From: JAPUEK01 sp963815355
Lineage (GTDB): Bacteria; Pseudomonadota; Alphaproteobacteria; Rhodobacterales; Rhodobacteraceae
Direction: 5' to 3'
Assembly (NCBI GenBank): GCA_963815355.1
Contig: CAWFGJ010000004.1
Coordinates: 1 to 64,000 of the forward strand
DNA: 64,000 nucleotides
Positions 43,717 through 52,687 of the stretch are shown here, one piece after another. Within the stretch, counting starts at the first letter, position 1. Each line of letters opens with the position of its first letter. The notes under the pieces were generated by a model. It was not told the origin of the DNA. It saw only the letters and a program-made list of their open reading frames with translations, and ran no database searches. The position numbers and the translations under genes are program-made.

Positions 43717-44083
43717 AATTTCAACTGGTTCTCCGTTTGAGGCAAGTATGGGCTACAGCCGGGCGGTCATTAAGGGTGGTTGGTGCTTTGTCTCCGGAGT
43801 GACGGGGTATGACTACGATACAATGTCGATTCCAGATGAGGCGGCGGCACAAACTCGGAATTGCTTTGCGACCATTCGGACCGTTCTGGCCGAAGCAGGG
43901 TTTTCAATCGAAGACGTCGTTCGTGTCCAATATACGCTTATCGCTGCAGAACTGGTCGAACAAATCGCTCCCATCTTGGCTCTGTCACTTGGAGAGGTCC
44001 GCCCTGCTGCGACGATGGTGATCGCTGGGTTAATCAGACCGGAAATGAAGATTGAGATCGAAGTCACGGCATTCAAGGGCTGA
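43709..44083 (+). CDS. RidA/YjgF-family protein
   Basis: 124-residue trimeric barrel protein (MKRISTGSPFEASMGYSRAV start, CFATIRTVLAEAGFSIEDVVRV, RPAATMVIAGL). RidA proteins hydrolyse reactive enamine/imine intermediates; the arginine of the archetypal active site lies in EVRPAATMV, so deaminase activity is plausible. The GTG start at 43709 lies within the parS palindrome and overlaps the rdgB stop; the open frame begins earlier but inside rdgB. Confidence 0.88.
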   Translation: MKRISTGSPFEASMGYSRAVIKGGWCFVSGVTGYDYDTMSIPDEAAAQTRNCFATIRTVLAEAGFSIEDVVRVQYTLIAAELVEQIAPILALSLGEVRPAATMVIAGLIRPEMKIEIEVTAFKG

Positions 44084-44086
44084 TGT

Positions 44087-45268
44087 ATGGAAGATTGGCG
44101 CCGTGGTGGCTTTGGGCTCTATATTCACTGGCCCTTTTGCCAGTCAAAATGTCCCTACTGCGACTTCAATAGCCATGTGGCGGAGAAGGTCGACCAGAAA
44201 CGGTGGCTCGCAGCATATCTTGGCGAAATTGACCGCTGTGCCAAAGAAACACCCGGCCGTGTGCTAGAAAGTGTGTTCTTTGGGGGCGGGACCCCGTCGC
44301 TAATGCAACCCGAAATAGTTGCAGAAATCATTGCCTCCGTCCGTAGGGCGTGGCCGATGCGGAATGACCCTGAAATCACACTCGAGGCAAATCCCGGCTC
44401 AATTGAGGCGGGTCGGTTTCAAGCATACCGTCAGGGCGGCGTGAACCGCATCTCCATGGGCATGCAGGCGATGAATGACGCCGATCTGCGGCGCTTAGGC
44501 CGTCTCCACACGACAAAGGAGGCAATTCAAGCCTTTGACATTGCGCGAAACAACTTTGAGCGCGTAAGTTTTGATCTCATTTACGCACGGCAAAGTCAGA
44601 CCATCCAGGATTGGACAACTGAGCTACAACAGGCCCTAGCGATGGCCGTTGACCACGTGTCACTTTACCAACTTACGATCGAACCCGGCACCGCATTTGG
44701 CGACCGGTTTTCTCGGGGGCGTTTGCGTGGCCTACCGGACGAGGACCTATCCGCCGATATGTATCTGGCCACTCAAGAGATTTGTGGGGCGGCTGGCTTT
44801 CCTTCATACGAAGTCTCAAACCATGCCAGAGAAGGGGCCGAATCGCGCCACAATCTCATCTATTGGCGGGGCGGGGACTATATCGGGATTGGTCCAGGCG
44901 CACACGGCAGGCTAACGCTCAACGGTAATCGATGGGCGACGGAGGCCCCTCGCGCGCCGGGCCAATGGCTGGCAATGGCGGAAAAGAACATCGCAGCTGA
45001 ATTGCCGCGCGAACTGCTCTCAACCGAAGAGCACGTCGAGGAATATCTATTGATGGGACTTCGCCTTTCCGAAGGACTGAACATCGACCGTATCGCGGCC
45101 ATTCTGGAACGCGATATCACGGGTGTATTTGACCAATTGCTCGCAGATGGGCTTGCAACAGTTGATCGTAGCGCACTCAAGGCGACAGCCAAAGGAAGAC
45201 TGTTGCTAAACGAAGTCATCAGGCGCGCGGCGACTTGTCTTAAGTCACAGAGTCGAGGCGCGGCATAA
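44087..45268 (+). CDS. hemW: Radical SAM heme chaperone HemW
   Basis: 393-residue radical-SAM protein of the HemN-like family. The iron-sulfur motif is CQSKCPYC (Cys18, Cys22, Cys25) in YIHWPFCQSKCPYCDFNSH, followed by FFGGGTPSLM and ANPGSIEAGRF. It lacks the extended N-terminus of true oxygen-independent coproporphyrinogen oxidase, so HemW (heme chaperone) is the better name. Starts 3 bases after ridA and converges with parB across 25 bases. Confidence 0.92.
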   Translation: MEDWRRGGFGLYIHWPFCQSKCPYCDFNSHVAEKVDQKRWLAAYLGEIDRCAKETPGRVLESVFFGGGTPSLMQPEIVAEIIASVRRAWPMRNDPEITLEANPGSIEAGRFQAYRQGGVNRISMGMQAMNDADLRRLGRLHTTKEAIQAFDIARNNFERVSFDLIYARQSQTIQDWTTELQQALAMAVDHVSLYQLTIEPGTAFGDRFSRGRLRGLPDEDLSADMYLATQEICGAAGFPSYEVSNHAREGAESRHNLIYWRGGDYIGIGPGAHGRLTLNGNRWATEAPRAPGQWLAMAEKNIAAELPRELLSTEEHVEEYLLMGLRLSEGLNIDRIAAILERDITGVFDQLLADGLATVDRSALKATAKGRLLLNEVIRRAATCLKSQSRGAA

Positions 45269-45293
45269 GTCTAAAATCGGCATTACTAGGCGC

Positions 45294-46196
45294 TTAGAAC
45301 CCATCGGCATCGCGCGGGATAAGCGAAAGAATCTGGCAAAGCCGGTCTAATTGCGCAAGGCTGCTGTAGGAAATACTAAGTCTGCCACCCTCTCCGCCTT
45401 TATCATGATCGATTCGAACGCCCATCTTTAAATTTGCGGAGAGATCTGACTCGATTGCCCTAGTATCCGCGTCCTTCTCGGAAGGCTTCTTCGTGCGCCC
45501 CGCCCCGACGGAGGCCTTCTTCCGCACTAATGCTTCCGTTTCCCGAACAGACAGGCCTTTTCCGACCACCACCGCCGCAAGCGCAAGCGGATCCGCCGTT
45601 GTAATCAGCGCGCGCGCGTGCCCAGCAGAGAGCGTTCCACTTGAAATCATTTGCTGAACTGGCTCAGGAAGCGAGAGCAACCTTAGCAAATTGGCAATGT
45701 GGCTCCGGCTTCGCGATAGCGCCGTTGCGATCATTTCCTGCGTATGGCCAAAACGCTCCATCAATTGCCGATAGGCCAGGGCTTCTTCAACCGCATTCAG
45801 CTCGGCACGTTGAATGTTCTCGATAATAGCCACTTCGAGGACTTCAGAGTCGGTAAAGACTCGAACAAGAACGGGCACTTCATGAAGTTGTGCGATCTGC
45901 GCCGCGCGCCACCGCCGCTCCCCTGCCACGATTTCATACCGATCTGAATCAGGGATGGCTCTCACGATCAACGGCTGAATTACTCCCCGCTGCCGTATTG
46001 AGTCCGCCAGGTCCTTGAGCGCTTCGGGATGAAAGGTCCTCCGAGGCTGATCGGGGTTCGGCGCAATTTTTTCAACCGCAACCATTTGATCCGATTGCGG
46101 CGGTGACGATCCACCTGGCTCGTCCAGGCTGATGTCCGCCATCAAAGCAGAAAGGCCACGACCCAACCCACGGCGTTCAAATTTCCGGTCCGTCAT
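45294..46196 (-). CDS. parB: Chromosome-partitioning protein ParB
   Basis: 300-residue CTPase clamp that loads at parS. It begins RGLGRGLSALMADISLDEPGG (the N-terminal GLGRGLSALM that contacts ParA), then the ParB/Srx domain with ANPDQPRRTFHPEAL-like and VAGERRWRAAQIA motifs. The helix-turn-helix is FGHTQEMIATALSRSRSHIANLLRLL. The C-terminal dimer domain ends the protein. Start overlaps the parA stop (ATGA). Three parS sites lie within 4 kb. Confidence 0.96.
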   Translation of the reverse strand: MTDRKFERRGLGRGLSALMADISLDEPGGSSPPQSDQMVAVEKIAPNPDQPRRTFHPEALKDLADSIRQRGVIQPLIVRAIPDSDRYEIVAGERRWRAAQIAQLHEVPVLVRVFTDSEVLEVAIIENIQRAELNAVEEALAYRQLMERFGHTQEMIATALSRSRSHIANLLRLLSLPEPVQQMISSGTLSAGHARALITTADPLALAAVVVGKGLSVRETEALVRKKASVGAGRTKKPSEKDADTRAIESDLSANLKMGVRIDHDKGGEGGRLSISYSSLAQLDRLCQILSLIPRDADGF

Positions 46197-47020
46197 CGAT
46201 TGGTTCCTTCTTGGGCTACTATAAGCGGATGCCTTTTCAGAACTTCACGGGCGAGGCCCCGATAAGCCTCAGCACCTTTTGAGTTCGTGTCGTAGGAAAG
46301 AACTGGCATCGAGTATGAGGGTGCCTCTCCCACCCTTACATTTCTGGGGATGACTGTATCAAAGACCAACTCCCCCAATGTCCGTCGGGCGTCACTTTCA
46401 ACTTGTTGCGATAGGCGGTTCCGGCTGTCGTGCATTGTCAGGACAACACCTTCAATCCGAAGCATCGGATTTGCGATTTTTCGGATTTGTCGAATGGTCA
46501 GCATAAGTTGAGACAGGCCCTCCAACGCAAAAAATTCGGTTTGCAACGGAACAAGTATCGCATGCGAAGCCACCAACGCATTGACCGTCAATAGGCTTAG
46601 CGAAGGGGGGCAATCGATCAGAACAAAGTCGAAATTGAACCTCTCAAGCCCCGGCTCGCGGAGCGCATCATGCAGGAGATGGCTCCGTTTTTCGTTGGCT
46701 ACCAAATCAATATCAGCAGAAGCCAGATCTGCTGTTGCGGGGCACAAGAAAAGTCCTGGCGTTTTGGTTTCGACCAGAATTTCGGCGGCCGGCATCTCTT
46801 CCATTAACAGGTCATAACTTGTAGCAGTCCGATCGGTCGGTGAAAGACCTAGCCCGGTGGATGCGTTGCCTTGAGGATCGAGGTCTACCAGAAGAACTCT
46901 AGCCCCCTGCTCAACCAAGGCAGCTGAAAGGTTAATGGCCGTTGTCGTCTTGCCGACGCCGCCCTTTTGATTGGCAATCGCAACGATAAACGGGCGCGGC
47001 GCAGACGTGTGATCAAGCAT
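46193..47020 (-). CDS. parA: Chromosome-partitioning ATPase ParA
   Basis: Walker-type ATPase of 275 residues that moves ParB-parS complexes. The deviant Walker A is KGGVGKTTTAINL (from residue 19), followed by VLLVDLDPQGNASTGLG and FDFVLIDCPPSLSLLTVNA. The ATG at 47020 overlaps the end of rsmG by 8 bases; a TTG at 47026 would add two residues. Operon order rsmG-parA-parB. Confidence 0.96.
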   Translation of the reverse strand: MLDHTSAPRPFIVAIANQKGGVGKTTTAINLSAALVEQGARVLLVDLDPQGNASTGLGLSPTDRTATSYDLLMEEMPAAEILVETKTPGLFLCPATADLASADIDLVANEKRSHLLHDALREPGLERFNFDFVLIDCPPSLSLLTVNALVASHAILVPLQTEFFALEGLSQLMLTIRQIRKIANPMLRIEGVVLTMHDSRNRLSQQVESDARRTLGELVFDTVIPRNVRVGEAPSYSMPVLSYDTNSKGAEAYRGLAREVLKRHPLIVAQEGTNR

Positions 47021-47639
47021 GCTCAAGACCCGAAATTTCTAGTATAATGGCAGCCGGATCGGTGCGGCTTGGGTGCTCGACGCAGTCGAATGACCAAGAC
47101 TGCCGTGCTGCTTGAAGTTCAATTTGCGCTCGCGCGCCTTTGTGAAAAAACATCTTTGTTCCCAAAAGTGCGTGGCGATTGGCGTAGCCAAGTAGGACTG
47201 GAAGCGGCGCAAGTGCCCGCGCCGAAATGATTTCGGCGCCCAGAGGTGCAATATTTTCAATCCGATCAGTTACCACAGAAGCATTCAAACCGAGTTGCCT
47301 TATCGCTTCCGAGAGAAATACGGACTTTCGCCGATCAGCCTCAACCAGTGTTACTCGAAGCGCCGGCCGCACTTCGGCGGCGAGAATTGAAACTACGATT
47401 CCAGGTAGACCGCCGCCACTTCCGAGATCCGCCCAATTCAAAGCTTCAGTCGCTGCCAACTCAAATAGCTGTGCCGAGTCCAAAATGTGGCGTGACCAAA
47501 TCGCTTCTGCATCTCCACTCGCAATGAGGTTTATTGAATGGTTCCAGCGCACCACCAGAGCCAAAAAGGCTGTCAACTTTTGATCTGTTTCACGTGAAAC
47601 AGACAGCCAAGCAGGAAACCTTGCTTCAACAATGCTCAT
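47013..47639 (-). CDS. rsmG: 16S rRNA (guanine-N7) methyltransferase RsmG
   Basis: SAM-dependent methylase of G527 in 16S rRNA, 208 residues. The SAM motif is DLGSGGGLPGIVVSILAAE; EADRRKSVFLSEAIRQLGL and SARALAPL follow. A perfect parS site lies in its early codons (the SVSRET peptide is the usual footprint of parS in this gene). ATGA overlap with mnmG. Confidence 0.95.
   Translation of the reverse strand: MSIVEARFPAWLSVSRETDQKLTAFLALVVRWNHSINLIASGDAEAIWSRHILDSAQLFELAATEALNWADLGSGGGLPGIVVSILAAEVRPALRVTLVEADRRKSVFLSEAIRQLGLNASVVTDRIENIAPLGAEIISARALAPLPVLLGYANRHALLGTKMFFHKGARAQIELQAARQSWSFDCVEHPSRTDPAAIILEISGLEHA
47586..47601. other. parS: parS centromere site 2 (perfect)
   Basis: TGTTTCACGTGAAACA, 16 of 16 to the consensus, about 40 bases into the rsmG coding sequence and 0.6 kb upstream of parA. 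The codons read SVSRET. Confidence 0.93.
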
Positions 47640-49510
47640 TTTGTGGCGCTCTCCCTACGTGTTCGCCGAATCTGCGACAACAAAATTGCGAGCGCCGCAG
47701 GGGTCATACCCTCCAAGCGTGAAGCGTGCCCCAAACTGGTGGGCCGTGCAGTGTTGAGTTTACGCGCAAGTTCTGCCGAAAGCCCAGGCAACCCTAGATA
47801 GTCAATCTCACTAGGAAGCAATGCTCCCTCTTCTCGCTGCATAGAAGATATCTCTTGCCCTTGCCGTCCAAGATATTGCGCGTAAAGGGAATCCCGTTCG
47901 ACCTGGGCACGTATTTGCGCATCCTGAACAAGATAACCCGGGAGCATTGCCTCGATATGGCTCGCTTCAACACCCGGAAATGCGAGCACTTCCAGCAAAG
48001 TTCTCTTCGGTCCATCGACGGCAGTGTTCAAACCAACCTCTGCAAGGCGGCGCCCAGAGACCGAAGTGCGCGACAACTCCTCCTTCAGGGCCTCAATCGA
48101 AGCCAGCTTAATTTCGAATGCGCGCGCGCGCTCTTGCCGAACACAACCTACATTTATCCCAATCGGTGTCAGGCGTTGGTCCGCATTGTCTGCGCGTAAA
48201 GAAAGCCGAAACTCGGCGCGAGATGTAAACATCCTGTAGGGCTCGGTCACGCCACGGGTAATCAAGTCGTCAACCATCACGCCAATATAGCTATTGGCCC
48301 GCGAAAAGGCGGGTGCGCTGGAACCAAGCGCGGTCGCCGCCGCATTCAACCCTGCGACTAAACCCTGAGCCGCAGCTTCCTCGTAGCCAGTCGTCCCGTT
48401 GATCTGCCCGGCAAAATAAAGTCCGCGAAGAGACTTAACTTGCAGGGATCCATCCAAACCTCTTGGGTCAAAATAATCGTACTCAATCGCGTAGCCCGGC
48501 TGAGTAATTACAACATTTTCAAGGCCGCAAATGGTTCGAACGTAAGCATCCTGCACATCAGCTGGCAACGATGTCGAAATCCCGTTCGGATAGACCGTGC
48601 TGTCATCAAGCCCTTCTGGTTCAAGAAAAACCTGATGGGACTCTTTATCAGCAAAGCGAACAACTTTATCCTCAATCGACGGACAATACCTCGGACCAAT
48701 CCCACCAATATGGCCGCCATACATTGCGGATCGCGCAAGGTTCTCACGTACTACCTCATGAGTAAGTGCATTGGTATGAGTAATCCCGCAGCAAATTTGT
48801 CTAACCTGGGGCTTGTTACCGAGAAATGAAAACATTTCTGGCTCTTCGTCGCCAGGTTGCATTTCCAGGGCGTCCCAGCGGATCGTCCGACCATCCAAGC
48901 GCGGTGGGGTCCCCGTCTTTAGTCTACCGCTGCCCAAAGTCAGTTCCGCCAGCTGGGCCGCTAAGCGGATTGATGCCTTGTCCCCAATTCGGCCACCTGA
49001 TTGCCGCAGATTGCCAACATGCATAAGACCATTCAAGAAAGTTCCTGCAGTCAAAACGACACAGTTCGCGGATAACAGTTCCCCTGACGCTAATTCGACG
49101 CCGGAGACCCTTTCTCCTTCAATCAACAGCGCAACAACTTCAGCCTCAAGAATGGTCAGTTGCTCTTCCTGGGCAAGAAGGCCTTGGATCGCCGATCGAT
49201 ATAGCGCACGGTCCGCTTGCGCCCTCGGCCCTTGCACAGCTGGGCCCTTTCTACGATTTAGCAACCGAAACTGAATCCCTGCACGGTCCGCAGCGGTCCC
49301 CATAATGCCATCAAGTGCGTCAATTTCCCGGACAAGGTGCCCCTTCCCCAATCCACCAATCGCTGGATTGCAGGACATGACGCCAACAGTCTCCCTGCGC
49401 AATGTCACCAGAGCCGTACGTGCACCCATCCGTGCCGCGGCGGCAGCCGCTTCTGAACCAGCGTGCCCGCCGCCCACGATCAAAACGTCAAAATGTTTCA
49501 CGTGAAACAC
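47636..49510 (-). CDS. mnmG: tRNA uridine-5-carboxymethylaminomethyl(34) synthesis FAD protein MnmG
   Basis: FAD/NADH enzyme of wobble-uridine modification, partner of MnmE, 624 residues. The dinucleotide motif is LIVGGGHAGSEAA (11-23); CNPAIGGLGKGHLVREIDAL, RTIRWDALEMQPGDE and NQADQRLTP-like DNADQRLTPIG segments are typical, and the C-terminal helical domain binds MnmE. The GTG at 49510 is taken as start because FHVKHFDVLIVGGG is the common N-terminus; this GTG sits at the edge of a parS site. It is 2 bases after mnmE. Confidence 0.95.
   Translation of the reverse strand: MFHVKHFDVLIVGGGHAGSEAAAAAARMGARTALVTLRRETVGVMSCNPAIGGLGKGHLVREIDALDGIMGTAADRAGIQFRLLNRRKGPAVQGPRAQADRALYRSAIQGLLAQEEQLTILEAEVVALLIEGERVSGVELASGELLSANCVVLTAGTFLNGLMHVGNLRQSGGRIGDKASIRLAAQLAELTLGSGRLKTGTPPRLDGRTIRWDALEMQPGDEEPEMFSFLGNKPQVRQICCGITHTNALTHEVVRENLARSAMYGGHIGGIGPRYCPSIEDKVVRFADKESHQVFLEPEGLDDSTVYPNGISTSLPADVQDAYVRTICGLENVVITQPGYAIEYDYFDPRGLDGSLQVKSLRGLYFAGQINGTTGYEEAAAQGLVAGLNAAATALGSSAPAFSRANSYIGVMVDDLITRGVTEPYRMFTSRAEFRLSLRADNADQRLTPIGINVGCVRQERARAFEIKLASIEALKEELSRTSVSGRRLAEVGLNTAVDGPKRTLLEVLAFPGVEASHIEAMLPGYLVQDAQIRAQVERDSLYAQYLGRQGQEISSMQREEGALLPSEIDYLGLPGLSAELARKLNTARPTSLGHASRLEGMTPAALAILLSQIRRTRRESATK
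49494..49509. other. parS: parS centromere site 3 (perfect)
   Basis: TGTTTCACGTGAAACA, 16 of 16, placed exactly over the first codons of mnmG (FHVKH) and its GTG start. It is the parS site nearest the proposed oriC, about 3.2 kb away. Confidence 0.93.
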
Positions 49511-49512
49511 CC

Positions 49513-50796
49513 TCACTTTCCAATACAAAAACTGGAGAAGATTTCATCCAGCAAGGTTTCCACATCCACGCGGCCCAACAATATCTCTAACGCCCGCATC
49601 GCATCCCGAAGTTCAATCGAAACCATCTCGGGCAACAGGATCGCATTCACAAGCCGTTCTTGCGCCTTGGTCAACGCAACCAATGCTCGCTCCAATGCCA
49701 TTCTCTGACGTTCTCTAATCACGATCCCCGCAGAGGCAGAGATCGACGTAAGCCTAGCCTGAATCGCTTCGACCAGCGCATCCATACCATATCCCGTCAG
49801 CCCTGACACCGCCCCCTTGGCGTCTTGCCGCTCATCGGCCTTGCCAAGCAACACGATGTCGCCGGGCACCGATTCTAACATCAACGATTCTTCAGCATGC
49901 CGAAGAAGAAAAATACGCATATCTGCGGCGCGCGCGCGTGTAAGAGCCCGGTCAACTCCCATACGCTCAATACGATCAGCGGACTCTCTCAGCCCCGCAG
50001 TATCCAGCACAGTCACAGCCAAGCCGCCAAGGTCCAGCCGTACCTCAATGACATCGCGAGTTGTCCCCGCTATGTCTGAGGTAATTGCTGCCTCCCTGCC
50101 AGCTAAAGCATTAAGAAGCGTAGATTTTCCGGCGTTGGGCGCACCAACAATGGCCACTTCAAACCCGTCTCGAATCCGCTCTGCTGCCTTGGCGCCGCGC
50201 AACTCGCGCGACAACTCCTCGATAAGGTTGGAAATCAAACCGCCGACCTCAGGACGGACATCCACGGGCACTTCCTCGTCGGCAAAATCGATGGTGGCCT
50301 CGATCAACGCCGCAGCCCTTACCAGATCTCGCCGCCATGCCTCGACGCGTTGTCCAACCGCACCAGACAGCACCCGAAGCGCCTGACGCCGCTGTGCTTC
50401 CGTTTCTGCGTCAATCAGATCGGCCAGACCTTCAACCTGAGTCAGGTCAAGACAACCGTTTTCCAGCGCACGACGCGTGAACTCACCTGGCTCAGCCAAC
50501 CGCAACCCTTCGATGGAACCAAGCGCGCGCATGACCGCAGAGACAACAGCCGTGCTGCCATGAAGGTGAAGCTCCGCACTTTCTTCGCCAGTGAAACTCG
50601 CGCCCTCGGCAAAAATCAAGACGACCGCATCATCCAGAATCTCACCGTCCCAGCGCAGCTTTCTGAGTGCAGCGTACCGCAAGGGTGGCAAACTACAAAA
50701 CTGCGCTACGGCACGATGTGCGCCTGCCCCAGACAGCCGCAAAACAGAAACGCCTGCCTTGCCCCTGGCGCTTGCCAAGGCAAAAATCACATCCAT
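49513..50796 (-). CDS. mnmE: tRNA modification GTPase MnmE
   Basis: 427-residue G protein acting with MnmG. It starts DVIFALASARGKAGVSVLRLSG (tetrahydrofolate-binding N domain), with a helical domain and an inserted G domain: P-loop GAPNAGKSTLLNAL at about 223-236, SDIAGTTRDV, and DTAGLRES. It ends FCIGK, the catalytic C-x-G-K tail. Next to rho and mnmG in the origin-proximal block. Confidence 0.96.
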   Translation of the reverse strand: MDVIFALASARGKAGVSVLRLSGAGAHRAVAQFCSLPPLRYAALRKLRWDGEILDDAVVLIFAEGASFTGEESAELHLHGSTAVVSAVMRALGSIEGLRLAEPGEFTRRALENGCLDLTQVEGLADLIDAETEAQRRQALRVLSGAVGQRVEAWRRDLVRAAALIEATIDFADEEVPVDVRPEVGGLISNLIEELSRELRGAKAAERIRDGFEVAIVGAPNAGKSTLLNALAGREAAITSDIAGTTRDVIEVRLDLGGLAVTVLDTAGLRESADRIERMGVDRALTRARAADMRIFLLRHAEESLMLESVPGDIVLLGKADERQDAKGAVSGLTGYGMDALVEAIQARLTSISASAGIVIRERQRMALERALVALTKAQERLVNAILLPEMVSIELRDAMRALEILLGRVDVETLLDEIFSSFCIGK

Positions 50797-50842
50797 TTCA
50801 CTCTTGCCCCGAAAACCGGATCCGCGCCCGCCAAGCCTTGCG

Positions 50843-52114
50843 TCAGGCGTTCATCGAATCGAAGAACTCGCTGTTGGACTTGGTCTGCTTCAACTTTCCG
50901 ATCAGGAATTCGATCGCGTCGGTTGTGCCCATCGGGTTAAGTATCCGCCGAAGAACATACGTTTTCTGCAGATCGATCTTCTCAACCAGCAGATCTTCTT
51001 TCCGCGTTCCGGACTTGAGAATATCGATCGCCGGGAACACGCGCTTGTCCGCAACCTTACGATCCAGCACAATTTCCGAGTTACCGGTACCTTTGAATTC
51101 TTCAAAGATCACTTCGTCCATCCGGCTACCGGTATCGATCAAAGCCGTGGCGATGATCGTCAGTGACCCTCCCTCTTCGATGTTACGCGCGGCGCCGAAG
51201 AACCGCTTCGGCCGCTGCAGCGCGTTAGCATCGACCCCACCCGTCAGAACCTTGCCCGAAGACGGAACAACGGTATTGAACGCGCGCCCCAGTCGCGTGA
51301 TGCTATCCAACAGGATAACCACATCTCGCTTATGCTCGACCAAACGTTTTGCCTTCTCGATCACCATTTCGGCTACTGCGACGTGCCGCGTTGCAGGCTC
51401 GTCAAAGGTCGAAGACACGACCTCCCCCTTCACAGACCGCTGCATATCAGTGACCTCTTCAGGCCGCTCATCGATCAGCAGGACGATCAGATAGCATTCA
51501 GGATGGTTGGTCGCGATCGAGTGCGCAATATTCTGCAAAAGCACCGTCTTACCCGTCCGTGGTGGTGCAACAATCAAACCGCGTTGGCCTTTTCCGATGG
51601 GGCAGACCAAATCAATGATTCGCGCCGAACGATCCTTGATCGTTGGATCTTCAACTTCCATCTTCAACCGCTCATCCGGGTAAAGCGGCGTAAGATTGTC
51701 AAAGTGCACCTTGTGGCGCGCCCGCTCCGGATCGTCAAAATTGATTTTCGTGGCCTTGGTCAGGCTGAAGTAGCGCTCATTCTCTCGCGGCGCTTGAATC
51801 AAGCCCTCGATCGTGTCGCCCGTGCGCAAGCTGAACTGGCGGATCATCTCGGGACTGACGTAGATATCATCCGGACCCGAAAGGTAGTTCGCAGAGGTAG
51901 ACCGCAAGAACCCGAAGCCGTCCTGTAGAACCTCCAGAACCCCGTCGCCGCCAATTTCCCAGCCTTCTTCCGCATGCTCTTTCAAGATCGAGAACATCAT
52001 CTCGCCCTTGCGCATCGACGGCGCGTTATCAATCTCCCATTCCTCAGCCATAGCCAGCAGTTCTGCTGGCGTCTTGGCTTTCAGGTCGGCGAGATTCAAA
52101 TGTTCGACAGTCAT
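50843..52114 (-). CDS. rho: Transcription termination factor Rho
   Basis: Hexameric RNA helicase of 423 residues. The N-terminal RNA-binding domain contains GFGFLRSTSANYLSGPDDIYVS; Walker A is GLIVAPPRTGKTVLLQ, and LIVLLIDERPEEVTDM and LLDSITRLGRAFNTVVPSSG (Q/R loops) follow. Length matches the family. The 46 bases after its stop lead into mnmE. Confidence 0.97.
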   Translation of the reverse strand: MTVEHLNLADLKAKTPAELLAMAEEWEIDNAPSMRKGEMMFSILKEHAEEGWEIGGDGVLEVLQDGFGFLRSTSANYLSGPDDIYVSPEMIRQFSLRTGDTIEGLIQAPRENERYFSLTKATKINFDDPERARHKVHFDNLTPLYPDERLKMEVEDPTIKDRSARIIDLVCPIGKGQRGLIVAPPRTGKTVLLQNIAHSIATNHPECYLIVLLIDERPEEVTDMQRSVKGEVVSSTFDEPATRHVAVAEMVIEKAKRLVEHKRDVVILLDSITRLGRAFNTVVPSSGKVLTGGVDANALQRPKRFFGAARNIEEGGSLTIIATALIDTGSRMDEVIFEEFKGTGNSEIVLDRKVADKRVFPAIDILKSGTRKEDLLVEKIDLQKTYVLRRILNPMGTTDAIEFLIGKLKQTKSNSEFFDSMNA

Positions 52115-52174
52115 GGGGAAGAAATCCTCGAGAGCGCCGGTGAGGCCCGCTCAATCAACAATAGGTCAGGAAAG

Positions 52175-52186
52175 CGGTTCGAACCG
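52175..52186. promoter_or_regulatory. 12-base palindrome in the rho-hemJ gap
   Basis: CGGTTCGAACCG is a perfect palindrome in the 123 bases between hemJ and rho, about 60 bases upstream of the rho start. It could be an operator. It is not part of a tRNA: no matching acceptor or anticodon arms are present around it. Confidence 0.3.
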
Positions 52187-52237
52187 GACGGTCCCCGCCG
52201 CTTCGCTCCTAAGCCCCAACAACCTTCGAGTCAAGTT

Positions 52238-52687
52238 TCAGAACTTCACGATGACTGAAAGCACGATAACAATCATCAAAACGGTCGGAACCTCGTTCAT
52301 CATACGATAGGTTCGTCCGCTGCGCAGATTCCGGCCCTCTAAGAAATCTTTGCGCCGCCAGCCCAACCAATGATGAAACCATGTCATCCCCAGAACCGAG
52401 GCACCTTTAGTCCAAGGCCAAACCATCGACCAGTCCACAAGACCAGGTATGAACACCAGACCCAAACCAAACACCCAAGTCCCGATGCTGGCCGGATTGA
52501 TGATGGCCTTCAGCAACCGTCGCTCCATAACCTGGAACATTTGCTCGGTCGCAGAACCCTTCTCCACTTGTTCAGCATGATAAACATATAGCCTCGGCAA
52601 GTAGAACAAACCCGCCATCCACGCGATCACTGAGATCACATGCAAAGCCTTGATCCAAAGATACCAGTCACTCAGAAAATCAGTCAT
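52238..52687 (-). CDS. hemJ: Protoporphyrinogen IX oxidase HemJ
   Basis: Four-helix membrane protein of 149 residues that oxidises protoporphyrinogen in heme synthesis. It begins WYLWIKALHVISVIAWMAGLFYLPRLYVYH with the conserved heme-ligand histidine of the LHVIS motif, and ends GRTYRMMNEVPTVLMIVIVL, containing the conserved RxxNEVP. Position beside rho and the origin is usual in alphaproteobacteria. Confidence 0.93.
   Translation of the reverse strand: MTDFLSDWYLWIKALHVISVIAWMAGLFYLPRLYVYHAEQVEKGSATEQMFQVMERRLLKAIINPASIGTWVFGLGLVFIPGLVDWSMVWPWTKGASVLGMTWFHHWLGWRRKDFLEGRNLRSGRTYRMMNEVPTVLMIVIVLSVIVKF

Noticed and set aside
52170..52240. tRNA gene suggested by GGTTCGAACC between rho and hemJ
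   Set aside because: The T-loop-like sequence stands alone; no acceptor stem, D-arm or anticodon arm can be folded around it.
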